Shown: positions 27,267-37,037, counted from the first letter of the stretch. The stretch: 64,000 nucleotides of DNA from Mesoflavibacter profundi (GCF_014764305.1 NZ_CP061703.1:1456800-1520799), one strand, 5' to 3'. Translations and numbers: made by a program. The notes: generated by a model from the letters alone, not told the origin.

Positions 27267-30200
27267 ATGAAATCAAAATTACTACTATCAATTATGTTGT
27301 TAACTCAATTGTTAACAGCACAAACAGCTATGACGCCAAGTTCTACTGCAATAACTTATGGATCAGATTGGTCTACCGTAAAAATTACTGCAGATGGCGC
27401 TTTAAATTATCCTTGGGAAATTACTTATGGACCAGACAACACTTTGTGGGTAACAGAAAGAGTTGGTGAAAAAATTGTAAAAGTAAGCACTGCAACAGCA
27501 ACAAATGCGCCTTTAACAATGATAGATCTAAGTGCTAAAATTGCTAATGCAAAACAAGGAGGATTAATGGGTATGGCAATTCATCCGGCATTATATCAAG
27601 ACATTAATACTACTTTAAATAATTATGTGTTTATTTCTTATACATATGATGATGGCGGAGAATTAAAACTAAGAATTGCAAGATTAATTTACGATAATGC
27701 AACTCAATCTTTATCAGAAGATACAAGTTTAAACGTAAATGGTGCAATTTTAGAAGATGTGCCAGCAAGTGCAGATCATAATTCAGGACGATTAATTTTT
27801 GGTCCAGATTTAAAATTATACTATACAATTGGTGATCAAGGAGCAAATCAATTTGACTATTCTTGTAATCCTGTATTATCTCAGGTGTTGCCAAGTTATT
27901 CTGCAGATTATGAGAATTATCCTGGTAAAACATTAAGATTAAATACAGATGGTACAATTCCATCAGATAATCCATATTTAAGCGGAGTTCAAAGTCATGT
28001 TTATACTTATGGTCATAGAAATGCTCAAGGAATAATATTTAGTCAAGATGGAACATTATATGCTTCAGAACATGGTCCTAAAACTGATGACGAGATTAAT
28101 GTAATTAAATCTGGTAAAAATTATGGTTGGCCAGAAATAGCTGGTTATTATGATAACTTAGCTTATACTTATTGCAATTGGTCTTCTTTAGGTGGTTCTT
28201 GTAATGCAGGAGATTTTAGTGATCATAACTGTCCTAATGGAGCAGCAACTGCAACAGAATATGAATCTTACCCTTCTGCAGCACCTTCTAACTTTGAGCC
28301 ACCAATTGGGACTTATAATAGTACAATAGCAAACGATCCTTCTGGTGGTTGGTTTACTTGGCCAACACCAGCGCCTTCAAGTATAGATATTCATGAGGCT
28401 AATAATATTCCTGGTTGGGGAAGATCTTTATTAGTACCTTCATTAAAAAAAGGAACAATATACAGAGCTAAATTAACACCAGATGGAGAAGATATAGTTA
28501 GTGATTTTTATGAAGAATTTCATTCCTCTAACGATAGATATCGTGATATAGCAATCTCTCCAGATGGATTAACTATTTATGCTGTTACAGATAATGGTGG
28601 TGGTACTTCTGGTCCATCTTCTAATTCTGGTGTATCAATAGATAATCCTGGTGTTATAATAAAAATTCAGTATCAAGGTCCATTAGTTATTAATCCACCA
28701 GTTGCAAATTGTCAAGATATTACTGTGACTTTAGATGCTACAGGAAATACTCAAATTACTCCATCAGATATAGATAATGGTTCAACTGGCGGATCTGCAG
28801 GTATAGCATCTTTAGTTATAGATCAAGATACATTTAACTGTACTCATACAGATAATCCTCAAACTGTATGGTTAACAGTTACAGATAATAATGGAAATGA
28901 AAGTAGATGTTCTGCTCAGGTAACAGTAGTTCCTAATTCAAATCCAGCTGCGTTTGTTGCTCCAGTTTTAGAAGATGTTGTTAGTAATTGCGAGATTACT
29001 GTTCCTGCACCTTCATTAATTAATAATGCTTGTGCCGAAGTTATTGCAACTACTACAGATCAAGTAACCTTTACAGCAGGTCAATCTGGAGTTATCACTT
29101 GGGTTTTTGATGATGGTACTTATCAAGATACAGCAACACAAAATGTAACAGTTAACACCTTAGCAGTACCAAGTAATATAAATGTAATTCCTGGTACAAC
29201 AACTGCCTATATCAATTGGGATTTAATTAACGGTGTAACTTATAATGTTAGATATAGAGAAGTAGGCGCATCTACTTGGGTAACTCAAACTACTTCTACT
29301 AACTCTATTACTTTAACAGGTTTAAATATGTTGACAAACTATGAGGTACAAGTAAATTCAGATTGTGGATCTTCTCAGTCTGCATACAGTACTATAGTTA
29401 ACTTTACTACAACAGATATCACTTATGTGACGCCAACTGTTAGTTATTATCCAGATGATTTTTACATCAATAATTTCGAAATTTTAGATAACAATTACAT
29501 TAGCTTATTAAGTAATTCATCAAATCAAAATGAAGATGTTTCAGGATATTCAAATCATACAGATGATGGTTTAAATATTCCAGATTTAAAACAACTAGAT
29601 CAATTTAATGTTGTTATTTCTTTAGTAAACACACATCCTTGGAACAAAACTTCTGGACATAGTGTTTGGATAGATTATAACCAAGATGGTGATTTTGATG
29701 ATTCAAATGAAAGAGTTTGGGGCACAACCAATGGTGATGATTTATTTCCTCATGGCGCTTCTGGTATAGGAAGTTTTACAGTACCATCTACAGCATTGCT
29801 AGGTAATACAAGAATGCGAATAGCGTCAAGAACCTATTGGACACCTAATGATCCAGAAGCAATGACTTACGATGGTAATAATGGTGGAGAATACGAGGAT
29901 TATACTGTAAATATTACTTCAAATACTCTGTCTGTACCTCAAATAGAATTAAGTAAGTTTTCAATTTATCCTAATCCGATACAAAATTCATTTACGGTAA
30001 AGTTTTCAAGGTCAATTTCCGAAGATGTAACAATTACTTTAACAGACCTTCAAGGACGTGTAATAAAAGTAAAAACATTATCAAAATCTAACGACCAATT
30101 AACTTTTGATAATACAAATTATTTAAAATCTGGAGTTTATTTTGTGACTATTTCTAATAATCAAAAGGTTTTAAAAACAAAAAAGCTTATCAAATTGTAA
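27267..30200 (+). CDS. secreted PQQ-dependent glucose/sorbosone dehydrogenase with FN3, GEVED and T9SS sorting domains
   Basis: A 977-residue exported protein. After the signal peptide (ends LLTAQ) comes a soluble quinoprotein glucose/sorbosone dehydrogenase beta-propeller (about 22-468), with GGLMGMAIHP, HNSGRLIFGPD, SEHGPKTDDEIN and NYGWPE, all family signatures. Then follow an HYR-like domain, a fibronectin type III domain (about 633-717), a GEVED domain (about 720-885, with HSVWIDYNQDGDFDD) and a type A T9SS sorting domain ending KKLIKL. It is likely a secreted or surface-bound sugar or aldose oxidase needing PQQ; the substrate is unknown. It follows the second giant gene after only 21 bases and shares accessory domains with it, which suggests co-expression. 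Confidence 0.88.
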   Translation: MKSKLLLSIMLLTQLLTAQTAMTPSSTAITYGSDWSTVKITADGALNYPWEITYGPDNTLWVTERVGEKIVKVSTATATNAPLTMIDLSAKIANAKQGGLMGMAIHPALYQDINTTLNNYVFISYTYDDGGELKLRIARLIYDNATQSLSEDTSLNVNGAILEDVPASADHNSGRLIFGPDLKLYYTIGDQGANQFDYSCNPVLSQVLPSYSADYENYPGKTLRLNTDGTIPSDNPYLSGVQSHVYTYGHRNAQGIIFSQDGTLYASEHGPKTDDEINVIKSGKNYGWPEIAGYYDNLAYTYCNWSSLGGSCNAGDFSDHNCPNGAATATEYESYPSAAPSNFEPPIGTYNSTIANDPSGGWFTWPTPAPSSIDIHEANNIPGWGRSLLVPSLKKGTIYRAKLTPDGEDIVSDFYEEFHSSNDRYRDIAISPDGLTIYAVTDNGGGTSGPSSNSGVSIDNPGVIIKIQYQGPLVINPPVANCQDITVTLDATGNTQITPSDIDNGSTGGSAGIASLVIDQDTFNCTHTDNPQTVWLTVTDNNGNESRCSAQVTVVPNSNPAAFVAPVLEDVVSNCEITVPAPSLINNACAEVIATTTDQVTFTAGQSGVITWVFDDGTYQDTATQNVTVNTLAVPSNINVIPGTTTAYINWDLINGVTYNVRYREVGASTWVTQTTSTNSITLTGLNMLTNYEVQVNSDCGSSQSAYSTIVNFTTTDITYVTPTVSYYPDDFYINNFEILDNNYISLLSNSSNQNEDVSGYSNHTDDGLNIPDLKQLDQFNVVISLVNTHPWNKTSGHSVWIDYNQDGDFDDSNERVWGTTNGDDLFPHGASGIGSFTVPSTALLGNTRMRIASRTYWTPNDPEAMTYDGNNGGEYEDYTVNITSNTLSVPQIELSKFSIYPNPIQNSFTVKFSRSISEDVTITLTDLQGRVIKVKTLSKSNDQLTFDNTNYLKSGVYFVTISNNQKVLKTKKLIKL

Positions 30201-30219
30201 GTTTTAATTATTAATAAAT

Positions 30220-30251
30220 AAAAGCTTCTAACACAGTTTAGAAGCTTTTTT
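30220..30251 (+). terminator. terminator after the T9SS cargo block
   Basis: A 12-bp stem (30220-30231 with 30238-30249) around the loop CACAGT is followed by further T residues, 20 bases past the dehydrogenase stop. It separates the cargo genes from ileS. Confidence 0.88.
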
Positions 30252-30319
30252 TATGCTCAAAAATCAGACTTTTAAACAATATTCCTTAATTTCGCGACTC
30301 TTATAAGAAAAACGAAAAA

Positions 30320-33300
30320 ATGAATACTGGATTTCCTGAATATAAAGGACTTAACTTACCAAAAGTAGCAGAAGAAATTCTTAACTATTGGGAAGACAAT
30401 AATATCTTCGAAAAAAGTGTAACCTCTCGCGAAAACGCAGAACCTTTTGTATTTTTTGAAGGTCCGCCATCTGCAAACGGTTTACCTGGTGTACACCACG
30501 TATTAGCACGTGCTATAAAAGATATTTTTCCAAGGTATAAAACTATGAAAGGTTACCAAGTAAAGCGTAAAGCTGGTTGGGATACACATGGTTTACCAAT
30601 AGAATTAGGTGTAGAAAAAGAGCTAGGAATTACCAAAGAAGATATTGGTAAAAAAATTACAGTAGAAGAGTATAACGCAGCATGTCGTAAAGCCGTTATG
30701 CGTTACACAGATATCTGGAATAACTTAACCCAACAAATGGGATATTGGGTAGATATGGACGATCCATACATTACCTATAAACCAAAATATATGGAAAGTG
30801 TTTGGTGGTTGTTAAAGCAAATCTACAATAAAGAATTGCTGTATAAAGGCTACACCATTCAGCCTTATTCTCCAAAAGCAGGAACAGGATTAAGTTCTCA
30901 CGAGCTTAATCAACCAGGAACATACCAAGATGTAACCGACACAACAATTGTGGCGCAGTTTAAAGCAATAGAAAATACATTACCGGATTTTCTTCAAAAT
31001 GAAGGCGATATTTACTTCTTAGCTTGGACAACAACACCTTGGACATTACCAAGTAACACCGCATTAACCGTTGGACCAAAAATAGATTATGTTTTAGTCG
31101 AAACTTATAACCAATATACTTTCAAACCTATGAATGTGATATTGGCTAAAAACCTTGTTGGTAAACAATTTGACGGTAAGTATAAGCAAGTTGAAACAAA
31201 GCCAGAATTAATTGAATATAAAGAAGGTGACAAGAAAATTCCTTTCTACATCGTAAAAGAATTTAAAGGAAAAGATCTAGTTGGTATCAAGTACGAACAA
31301 TTGTTAGATTACGTATTACCAAATGATAATCCTGAAAATGCATTTAGAGTAATATCTGGAGATTTTGTAACGACTGAAGACGGTACAGGTATCGTACATA
31401 CAGCGCCAACCTTTGGTGCAGATGATGCTTTAGTGGCAAAACAAGCTACACCAGAAATACCACCAATGTTGGTAAAAGACGAGAATGATAACTTGGTGCC
31501 ATTAGTAGATTTACAAGGTAAATTTAGACCAGAAGTGACTGAGTTTGCTGGTAAATACGTAAAGAATGAATATTACGCAGAAGGCGAAGCACCAGAAAAG
31601 TCAGTTGATGTAGAAATTGCCATCAAACTTAAAATAGAAAACAAAGCCTTTAAAGTAGAAAAATACAAGCATAGCTATCCAAACTGTTGGCGTACAGATA
31701 AACCAATTTTATACTATCCGTTAGACTCTTGGTTTATTAAAGTAACCGAGGTAAAAGATAGAATGCATGAGTTAAATACAACCATTAACTGGAAACCAAA
31801 ATCTACAGGAGAAGGACGTTTTGGTAACTGGTTAGCTAATGCAAACGATTGGAATTTATCACGATCACGTTATTGGGGAATACCATTACCAATTTGGCGT
31901 ACAGAAGATGGTAAAGAAGAAATCTGTATTGGTTCTGTTGAAGAATTAAAAGCCGAAATGGCTAAAGCGGTAAACGCTGGCGTACTTCAAAAAGATATTT
32001 TTGAAGACTTTGAAGTTGGTAACATGTCTGAAGACAACTACGATAAAATAGATTTACATAAAAACATTGTAGATCAAATTACGTTAGTATCGCCATCTGG
32101 TCAACCAATGAAGCGCGAAAGTGACTTGATAGACGTTTGGTTTGATTCAGGATCAATGCCTTACGCGCAGTGGCATTACCCGTTTGAAAACAAAAACTTA
32201 ATTGACAATAACGAAGCATTTCCTGCCGATTTTATTGCCGAAGGTGTAGACCAAACTCGTGGTTGGTTTTACACATTGCACGCAATTGGAACGATGGTTT
32301 TCGATTCTGTAGCGTATAAAAATGTAGTGTCAAACGGATTAGTTTTAGATAAAAACGGACAAAAAATGTCTAAGCGTTTAGGTAACGCGGTAGATCCTTT
32401 TGAGACCTTAGATAATTACGGTGCAGATGCCACACGTTGGTACATGATTGGTAATGCCAATCCATGGGACAACTTAAAATTTGATATTGAAGGTGTAGAA
32501 GAAGTAAAACGTAAGTTTTTCGGTACGTTATACAATACGTATTCATTCTTCAGCTTATATACCAATTTAGATAAATTTAGTTATGCTGAAGCGGAAATTC
32601 CTTTAGCAGAACGACCAGAATTAGACCGTTGGATTCTTTCAGAATTACACACTTTAATTCAAAAAGTAGACGAATATTATGCCGAATATGAGCCTACAAA
32701 AGCAGCACGTGCTATTTCAGATTTTACACAAGATTACTTAAGTAACTGGTACGTGCGTTTAAGCAGAAGACGTTTCTGGAAAGGCGATTACCAAACCGAT
32801 AAAATTTCGGCTTACCAAACGCTGTATACGTGTATGGTAACCATTGCAAAGTTAGGTGCGCCAATTGCACCATTCTTTATGGATAAGCTGTATTTAGATT
32901 TAAATAGCGTAACTAAAAAAGAGACGTTTGAAAGTGTTCACCTTTCAGATTTCCCTAAATACGATGCAAGTTTTGTAGATAAGTCTTTAGAGCGAAAAAT
33001 GGAGAATGCGCAAACAATTTCTTCATTAGTATTATCGTTAAGAGCTAAAGAAAAAATTAAAGTACGTCAGCCACTACATAAAATTATGATTCCTGTAGAT
33101 TCTGCACAGCAAAGAGAAGAAATAAAAGCGGTAGAAAACTTAATAAAACACGAGGTTAATATTAAAGAAATCGAGCTTTTAGAAGACGCTTCAGATATCT
33201 TAGTTAAGCAAATAAAACCTAATTTTAAAGTGCTTGGACCTCGTTTTGGTAAAGATATGAAGCTGATTGCTAGTGAAATACAAAAACTTGGCGCAGACGA

Positions 33301-33724
33301 TATTAAAAATATTGAACAAAATAACACTTTAGACATCGATTGTAATGGAAAAATTATTACATTACAACGTGAAGATGTTGAAATAACATCGCAAGATATT
33401 GAAGGTTGGTTAGTTGCTAATGAAGGTAAAATAACAGTAGCTTTAGATGTAACTATTACAGAGCCATTACGTGAAGAAGGTATTGCAAGAGAATTAGTAA
33501 ACCGAATTCAAAACCTACGTAAAGACTCAGGATTTGAAGTCACAGATAGAATTACTGTACAAATCCAAAACGATCAAAATATCGAGCAGGCTATTAACAA
33601 CAATCTAGATTATATTAAGACAGAAACCTTAACAGATAATCTGGAAATTATAAACCAAATAGATAATGGTATAGAAATTGCTTTTGATGATGTAAATACT
33701 AAACTATCTATTCAAAAAAATTAA
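30320..33724 (+). CDS. ileS: isoleucine--tRNA ligase IleS
   Basis: Charges tRNA-Ile. The 1134-residue class I synthetase has the HIGH-type motif in PSANGLPGVHHVLARAIKD (about 50-68), the connective editing domain (with TTTPWTLPSNTALTVGP), DQTRGWFYTLH, the KMSKR loop in GQKMSKRLGN, and a tRNA anticodon-binding domain. The GLPGVHHV form and the length above 1100 residues resemble the eukaryote-like (type 2) IleS, a class often less sensitive to mupirocin; that last point is inference. Its stop is followed five bases later by the DksA-like gene, a linkage common in Flavobacteriia. Confidence 0.97.
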   Translation: MNTGFPEYKGLNLPKVAEEILNYWEDNNIFEKSVTSRENAEPFVFFEGPPSANGLPGVHHVLARAIKDIFPRYKTMKGYQVKRKAGWDTHGLPIELGVEKELGITKEDIGKKITVEEYNAACRKAVMRYTDIWNNLTQQMGYWVDMDDPYITYKPKYMESVWWLLKQIYNKELLYKGYTIQPYSPKAGTGLSSHELNQPGTYQDVTDTTIVAQFKAIENTLPDFLQNEGDIYFLAWTTTPWTLPSNTALTVGPKIDYVLVETYNQYTFKPMNVILAKNLVGKQFDGKYKQVETKPELIEYKEGDKKIPFYIVKEFKGKDLVGIKYEQLLDYVLPNDNPENAFRVISGDFVTTEDGTGIVHTAPTFGADDALVAKQATPEIPPMLVKDENDNLVPLVDLQGKFRPEVTEFAGKYVKNEYYAEGEAPEKSVDVEIAIKLKIENKAFKVEKYKHSYPNCWRTDKPILYYPLDSWFIKVTEVKDRMHELNTTINWKPKSTGEGRFGNWLANANDWNLSRSRYWGIPLPIWRTEDGKEEICIGSVEELKAEMAKAVNAGVLQKDIFEDFEVGNMSEDNYDKIDLHKNIVDQITLVSPSGQPMKRESDLIDVWFDSGSMPYAQWHYPFENKNLIDNNEAFPADFIAEGVDQTRGWFYTLHAIGTMVFDSVAYKNVVSNGLVLDKNGQKMSKRLGNAVDPFETLDNYGADATRWYMIGNANPWDNLKFDIEGVEEVKRKFFGTLYNTYSFFSLYTNLDKFSYAEAEIPLAERPELDRWILSELHTLIQKVDEYYAEYEPTKAARAISDFTQDYLSNWYVRLSRRRFWKGDYQTDKISAYQTLYTCMVTIAKLGAPIAPFFMDKLYLDLNSVTKKETFESVHLSDFPKYDASFVDKSLERKMENAQTISSLVLSLRAKEKIKVRQPLHKIMIPVDSAQQREEIKAVENLIKHEVNIKEIELLEDASDILVKQIKPNFKVLGPRFGKDMKLIASEIQKLGADDIKNIEQNNTLDIDCNGKIITLQREDVEITSQDIEGWLVANEGKITVALDVTITEPLREEGIARELVNRIQNLRKDSGFEVTDRITVQIQNDQNIEQAINNNLDYIKTETLTDNLEIINQIDNGIEIAFDDVNTKLSIQKN

Positions 33725-33729
33725 CAATT

Positions 33730-34113
33730 ATGGCAACAGATACAAATGTTAGATATTCGGATAAAGACTTAGCAGAATTTAAAGTTTTAATTCAAGAAAA
33801 AATCGATAAAGCGCAGCACGATTTAGAGTTAATAAAAAGTGCTTATATGAACGATCACAATAATGGTACAGACGATACGTCGCCTACTTTTAAAGCGTTT
33901 GACGAAGGTAGTGAAGTAATGAGTAAAGAGTCTAACTCGCAATTAGCTATTAGACAAGAAAAATTTATTCGTGATTTAAAAAATGCGTTAATCCGTATAG
34001 AAAATAAAACCTATGGTATTTGTCGTGTAACAGGTAAATTAATAAACAAAAAACGTTTAGAGCTTGTGCCACATGCAACATTAAGTATCGAAGCAAAAAA
34101 CATGCAAAAATAA
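33730..34113 (+). CDS. TraR/DksA-family protein lacking the zinc-finger cysteines
   Basis: A 127-residue DksA/TraR-type protein: an N-terminal helical hairpin (about 10-95) and a C-terminal remnant of the zinc-finger domain. DksA proteins bind the secondary channel of RNA polymerase. The four zinc positions here read Cys98, Thr101, Ser119 and Ala122 (YGICRVTGK, HATLSIEAK), so zinc cannot be bound in the usual way, though the surrounding fold residues are kept. It is co-transcribed with ileS and followed by a strong terminator. Confidence 0.9.
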   Translation: MATDTNVRYSDKDLAEFKVLIQEKIDKAQHDLELIKSAYMNDHNNGTDDTSPTFKAFDEGSEVMSKESNSQLAIRQEKFIRDLKNALIRIENKTYGICRVTGKLINKKRLELVPHATLSIEAKNMQK

Positions 34114-34142
34114 GCTGTTGCTTAATCTATAATTTAAAAATT

Positions 34143-34175
34143 AACGCTTCAATTAGTTATATTGAAGCGTTTTTT
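34143..34175 (+). terminator. terminator of the ileS-dksA-like operon
   Basis: An 11-bp stem (34143-34153 with 34161-34171) with a 7-base loop is followed by a T tract, 30 bases past the DksA-like stop. A possible TTG codon of the next frame (34162) falls within the 3' arm, which argues against that codon as a start. Confidence 0.88.
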
Positions 34176-34188
34176 ATTTCCACAAATT

Positions 34189-34812
34189 TTGAAATTCAAA
34201 CTCGTTATATTTTTTCTTTTAGTCGTCCATTTTTCTGTTGCTCAAAAGCAAACCGAAAAGCGATGGAATGCACAGCAAATCAAAAAAGTTGAAATTGATG
34301 GAGAAGGAATTTTTAAAATAAACATCAAAAATAGTGAATCTAATACTATTGATTTGTTGGTTAAATTTGAAGGCGAGCATTCAGAAAATTTAGTGATAAT
34401 CGATAGTAATAACCAAGGTGTTCTAAAACTATCTACAGACTTTCAACCTTTATTTAAAGCAGATAATGATAAGTTAAGTGCGCATAAAGTATTGTCTGTA
34501 GAGTTGCAATTAAGTATTCCAAAACCTATTGATTTAAATATTAAAAGTGATATTGCACAAACTAAAATAGAAGGTCACTTTCCAAATGTGTTTATAGAAT
34601 TAAAAACTGGTAATTGTACGTTAGATCCGTTTTTTGGTAATGCAACAATAAATACTATAAACGGAACTATTAATATTAAAACAAATAACGCAAAAACCAT
34701 TGCAAAAAGTAAAACAGGAACAGTTAATGTTATGCAATTTAAACTAGCATTGCATCAATTAAATTTGCAATCTGTAAATGGAGATATAAACGTCTCTAAA
34801 TTTAAAAAATAA
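34189..34812 (+). CDS. secreted DUF4097-like beta-solenoid protein of unknown function
   Basis: The reading frame has no ATG near its N terminus. The TTG at 34189 gives an ideal signal peptide (MKFKLVIFFLLVVHFSVAQ) and is preferred over the TTG at 34162, which lies within the terminator of the previous operon. The roughly 207-residue product has repeating short beta strands (for example INTINGTINIKTNNAK and LQSVNGDINVSKFKK), as in the DUF4097/DUF2807 'putative adhesin' family. No catalytic motif is visible. It may share transcription with lspA downstream, although a promoter-like element lies between them. Confidence 0.75.
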   Translation: MKFKLVIFFLLVVHFSVAQKQTEKRWNAQQIKKVEIDGEGIFKINIKNSESNTIDLLVKFEGEHSENLVIIDSNNQGVLKLSTDFQPLFKADNDKLSAHKVLSVELQLSIPKPIDLNIKSDIAQTKIEGHFPNVFIELKTGNCTLDPFFGNATINTINGTINIKTNNAKTIAKSKTGTVNVMQFKLALHQLNLQSVNGDINVSKFKK

Positions 34813-34815
34813 GCC

Positions 34816-34823
34816 TATTTTTG
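34816..34823 (+). promoter_or_regulatory. candidate -7 element for lspA
   Basis: TATTTTTG matches TAnnTTTG, 50 bases before the lspA ATG and just past the stop of the upstream gene. No clear -33 element. Confidence 0.38.
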
Positions 34824-34873
34824 TTTAAAACAAATCTATGTCTCCTTAAGTAAAGTTGACAAGTCTATATTTT

Positions 34874-35500
34874 ATGAGCCTAAAAAAAGCAACCATTTTT
34901 ATCATCTTAATTTTACTTATTGATCAAGTAAGTAAAATATATGTAAAAACACATTTTGTATTAGGTGAAGATGTTGCTGTTTTTGATTGGTTTAAAATCT
35001 ATTTTATAGAAAATAGTGGTATGGCTTGGGGAACAAAATTAAGTGATTTGTTTCCTTTTATTAGTGATCGTACTGCAAAAGTAAGTCTTACTGTCTTCAG
35101 GATTTTTGCAATTATTGGTATTGGATATTGGTTGTTTAATAGTATTAAAAAGCAGCAATCTAAAATGCTTAATGTTGCACTTATCTTTGTGTTTGCTGGT
35201 GCTTTGGGTAATATATTAGATTCTGTTTTTTATGGTGTTTTATTTGACGATAGTATTGGTCAAGTAGCTAAATTTATGCCAGAACAAGGTTATGATAGTA
35301 TGTTGCACGGTAAGGTTGTAGATATGTTATACTTCCCGATTTGGCAAGGTTATTTGCCAGAATGGATACCAAGTGTTGGCGGTAAATACTTTACGTTTTT
35401 CGAGCCTGTTTTTAACATTGCAGACGTAGCTATAAGTATTGGCTTTGGGATATTGATTTTCTTCAATAAAAAAGCATTTCCAAAAACAGAAGACGCTTAG
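34874..35500 (+). CDS. lspA: lipoprotein signal peptidase LspA (signal peptidase II)
   Basis: LspA cleaves prolipoproteins ahead of the lipid-modified cysteine in the inner membrane. The ATG at 34874 (MSLKKATIF) is preferred to an upstream TTG. The 208-residue protein has four hydrophobic segments, IDQVSK (16-21), ENSGMAWG (46-53), and the catalytic aspartates in GNILD (Asp116) and FNIAD (Asp184). It is longer than the roughly 160-residue E. coli enzyme because of an insert between the last two segments, common in this phylum. It is convergent with the next gene, overlapping it by four bases. Confidence 0.95.
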   Translation: MSLKKATIFIILILLIDQVSKIYVKTHFVLGEDVAVFDWFKIYFIENSGMAWGTKLSDLFPFISDRTAKVSLTVFRIFAIIGIGYWLFNSIKKQQSKMLNVALIFVFAGALGNILDSVFYGVLFDDSIGQVAKFMPEQGYDSMLHGKVVDMLYFPIWQGYLPEWIPSVGGKYFTFFEPVFNIADVAISIGFGILIFFNKKAFPKTEDA

Positions 35501-36060
35501 AATTTGTAAACCTTATCAGGCGTTACACAATAATCTAATGCAATATCGCCTTCATAAGCATCTTTGATTTCAGCTTCAGCTTCAAAAAAAGACAAACCTA
35601 TTTTTACAGTATTTGGCTTACAATTGGATAAAAAGTTATCGTAAAATCCTTTGCCATAACCTACACGATTCCCTTTTTTATCAAATGCTAAAAGTGGTAT
35701 AAATACAACATCTATTATAGTGTCTTGTATAGGAATTGCATCTATTGGTTCTGGAATATTATAACTATTAAGAGCAATAGTTGTAGTATCTGTAAGTAAA
35801 AAATTACTTAACGTGTTTGTTTTAAAATTACTTTTAGAAATAACCACATTTTTATCTTTTCCTAAAAGTATATTTAGTATAAATTCAGTTTGAATTTCTT
35901 TTTGGGTTTCTATTGTAAGAAATATGTGGTAAAACTTAAAATCCCAAATGGGTAAGTTTAATATTTGATTGGCAATGTTTAGACTTAAATTATCAATCTG
36001 ATTTGTTGTTAATTTTTGTCTTAGTTGTTTGTATTTATTGCGTAAATCGGCTTTTTTCAT
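35497..36060 (-). CDS. 5-formyltetrahydrofolate cyclo-ligase
   Basis: Converts 5-formyl-THF to 5,10-methenyl-THF with ATP. The 187-residue protein shows a basic N-terminal helix (KADLRNKYKQLRQKL) and the family signature FIPLLAFDKKGNRVGYGKGFYD, with the GYGKGFYD loop that binds substrate and ATP. Length is normal. It is five bases downstream of the AstE-like gene and probably belongs to the same leftward transcript. Confidence 0.95.
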   Translation of the reverse strand: MKKADLRNKYKQLRQKLTTNQIDNLSLNIANQILNLPIWDFKFYHIFLTIETQKEIQTEFILNILLGKDKNVVISKSNFKTNTLSNFLLTDTTTIALNSYNIPEPIDAIPIQDTIIDVVFIPLLAFDKKGNRVGYGKGFYDNFLSNCKPNTVKIGLSFFEAEAEIKDAYEGDIALDYCVTPDKVYKF

Positions 36061-36065
36061 TTTTA

Positions 36066-37037
36066 CTACTTAGTAGTTTCAGTAGAGATATGAAATAATG
36101 CATCACCTTGATAAACAATAGGAGATTCATTTATATTAAAAATAAATCCATTGTGTTTTGCTTTTACAAAGTGGTTAAATTTTCCATACGGATCTGTAAT
36201 GTTTCCTATGGTATCGCCTATTTTCACTTCTTGTCCTAAATTAGCTTTTGCTTTAAACATACCAGAGTAGCTAGCGCGTTGCCATTTACTATCTATTATT
36301 TTGATGCATTCTTTTTTAGGTTCGGAGACATTAAATTTTTTACGTAACATCCCAAAATGATTTAATATTCGCTTGGCGCCATTAACAGCTGTGTTTGTTA
36401 CGTTTTTATCTATATGAAACGATTTTCCGCCTTCAAAAAGAAGGATAGGTTTACCTAGCTCGTTACAGGTTTTTCTAAAGGATTTATTTAAGTTGTTAGA
36501 GTATAGTAAAAAAGGTGCTCCAAATATTTCGGCCATAATATCATCATCTTCATTGCCAGGTGCAATACGTATTTGAGGCGCATTAAACCTAAAAGCGCCA
36601 CCGGTATGAAAATCGATTACAAAATCTACTTCTGGAATAATTTCATTTACTAAAGTATGCGCAACACGACTAGCTAAAGAGCCATTTTTAATTCCAGGAA
36701 ATACACGATTTAGGTCTCTTCCATCAGGAAACTCGCGTTCCATGTTTATAAAACCAAAAATATTTAAAACGGGTATACAAATTATAGATCCAATTTTAGG
36801 TTTGTTTATTTCTTTAGAAATTAACTGGCGTACAATTTCGATACCATTTACTTCGTCACCATGTATTCCTGCAGTAAACAAAATAGTTGGTCCTGGTTTT
36901 TTAGAGCGTTCTATAATCACAGGAACATCTACAGGTGTACGAGTATGTAAATGTGCTACATTAAAACTAAGCTCGGCACTTTGTCCTGGTTTTATTACTT
37001 CACCTAATATATTTAAATCTTTTTTTTGGTATATCAT
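36066..37037 (-). CDS. succinylglutamate desuccinylase/aspartoacylase (AstE/AspA) family zinc hydrolase
   Basis: A 323-residue M14-like metallohydrolase. Zinc ligands are visible as His59 and Glu62 in AGIHGDEVNG (57-66) and His144 in IDFHTGG (141-147). Family members remove acyl groups from amino acids or act on peptides; the precise substrate is not clear. It overlaps the rimK stop by one base (TAATG), and rimK in turn overlaps the aspartic-protease-like gene, so the three form one coupled unit. In that setting I infer a role in trimming or recycling what RimK adds, but this is untested. Confidence 0.9.
   Translation of the reverse strand: MIYQKKDLNILGEVIKPGQSAELSFNVAHLHTRTPVDVPVIIERSKKPGPTILFTAGIHGDEVNGIEIVRQLISKEINKPKIGSIICIPVLNIFGFINMEREFPDGRDLNRVFPGIKNGSLASRVAHTLVNEIIPEVDFVIDFHTGGAFRFNAPQIRIAPGNEDDDIMAEIFGAPFLLYSNNLNKSFRKTCNELGKPILLFEGGKSFHIDKNVTNTAVNGAKRILNHFGMLRKKFNVSEPKKECIKIIDSKWQRASYSGMFKAKANLGQEVKIGDTIGNITDPYGKFNHFVKAKHNGFIFNINESPIVYQGDALFHISTETTK

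Noticed and set aside
27631-27975. 114-codon minus-strand frame, rich in Leu, Tyr and His
   Set aside because: It is antisense to the conserved dehydrogenase propeller; the skewed composition reflects the opposite strand.
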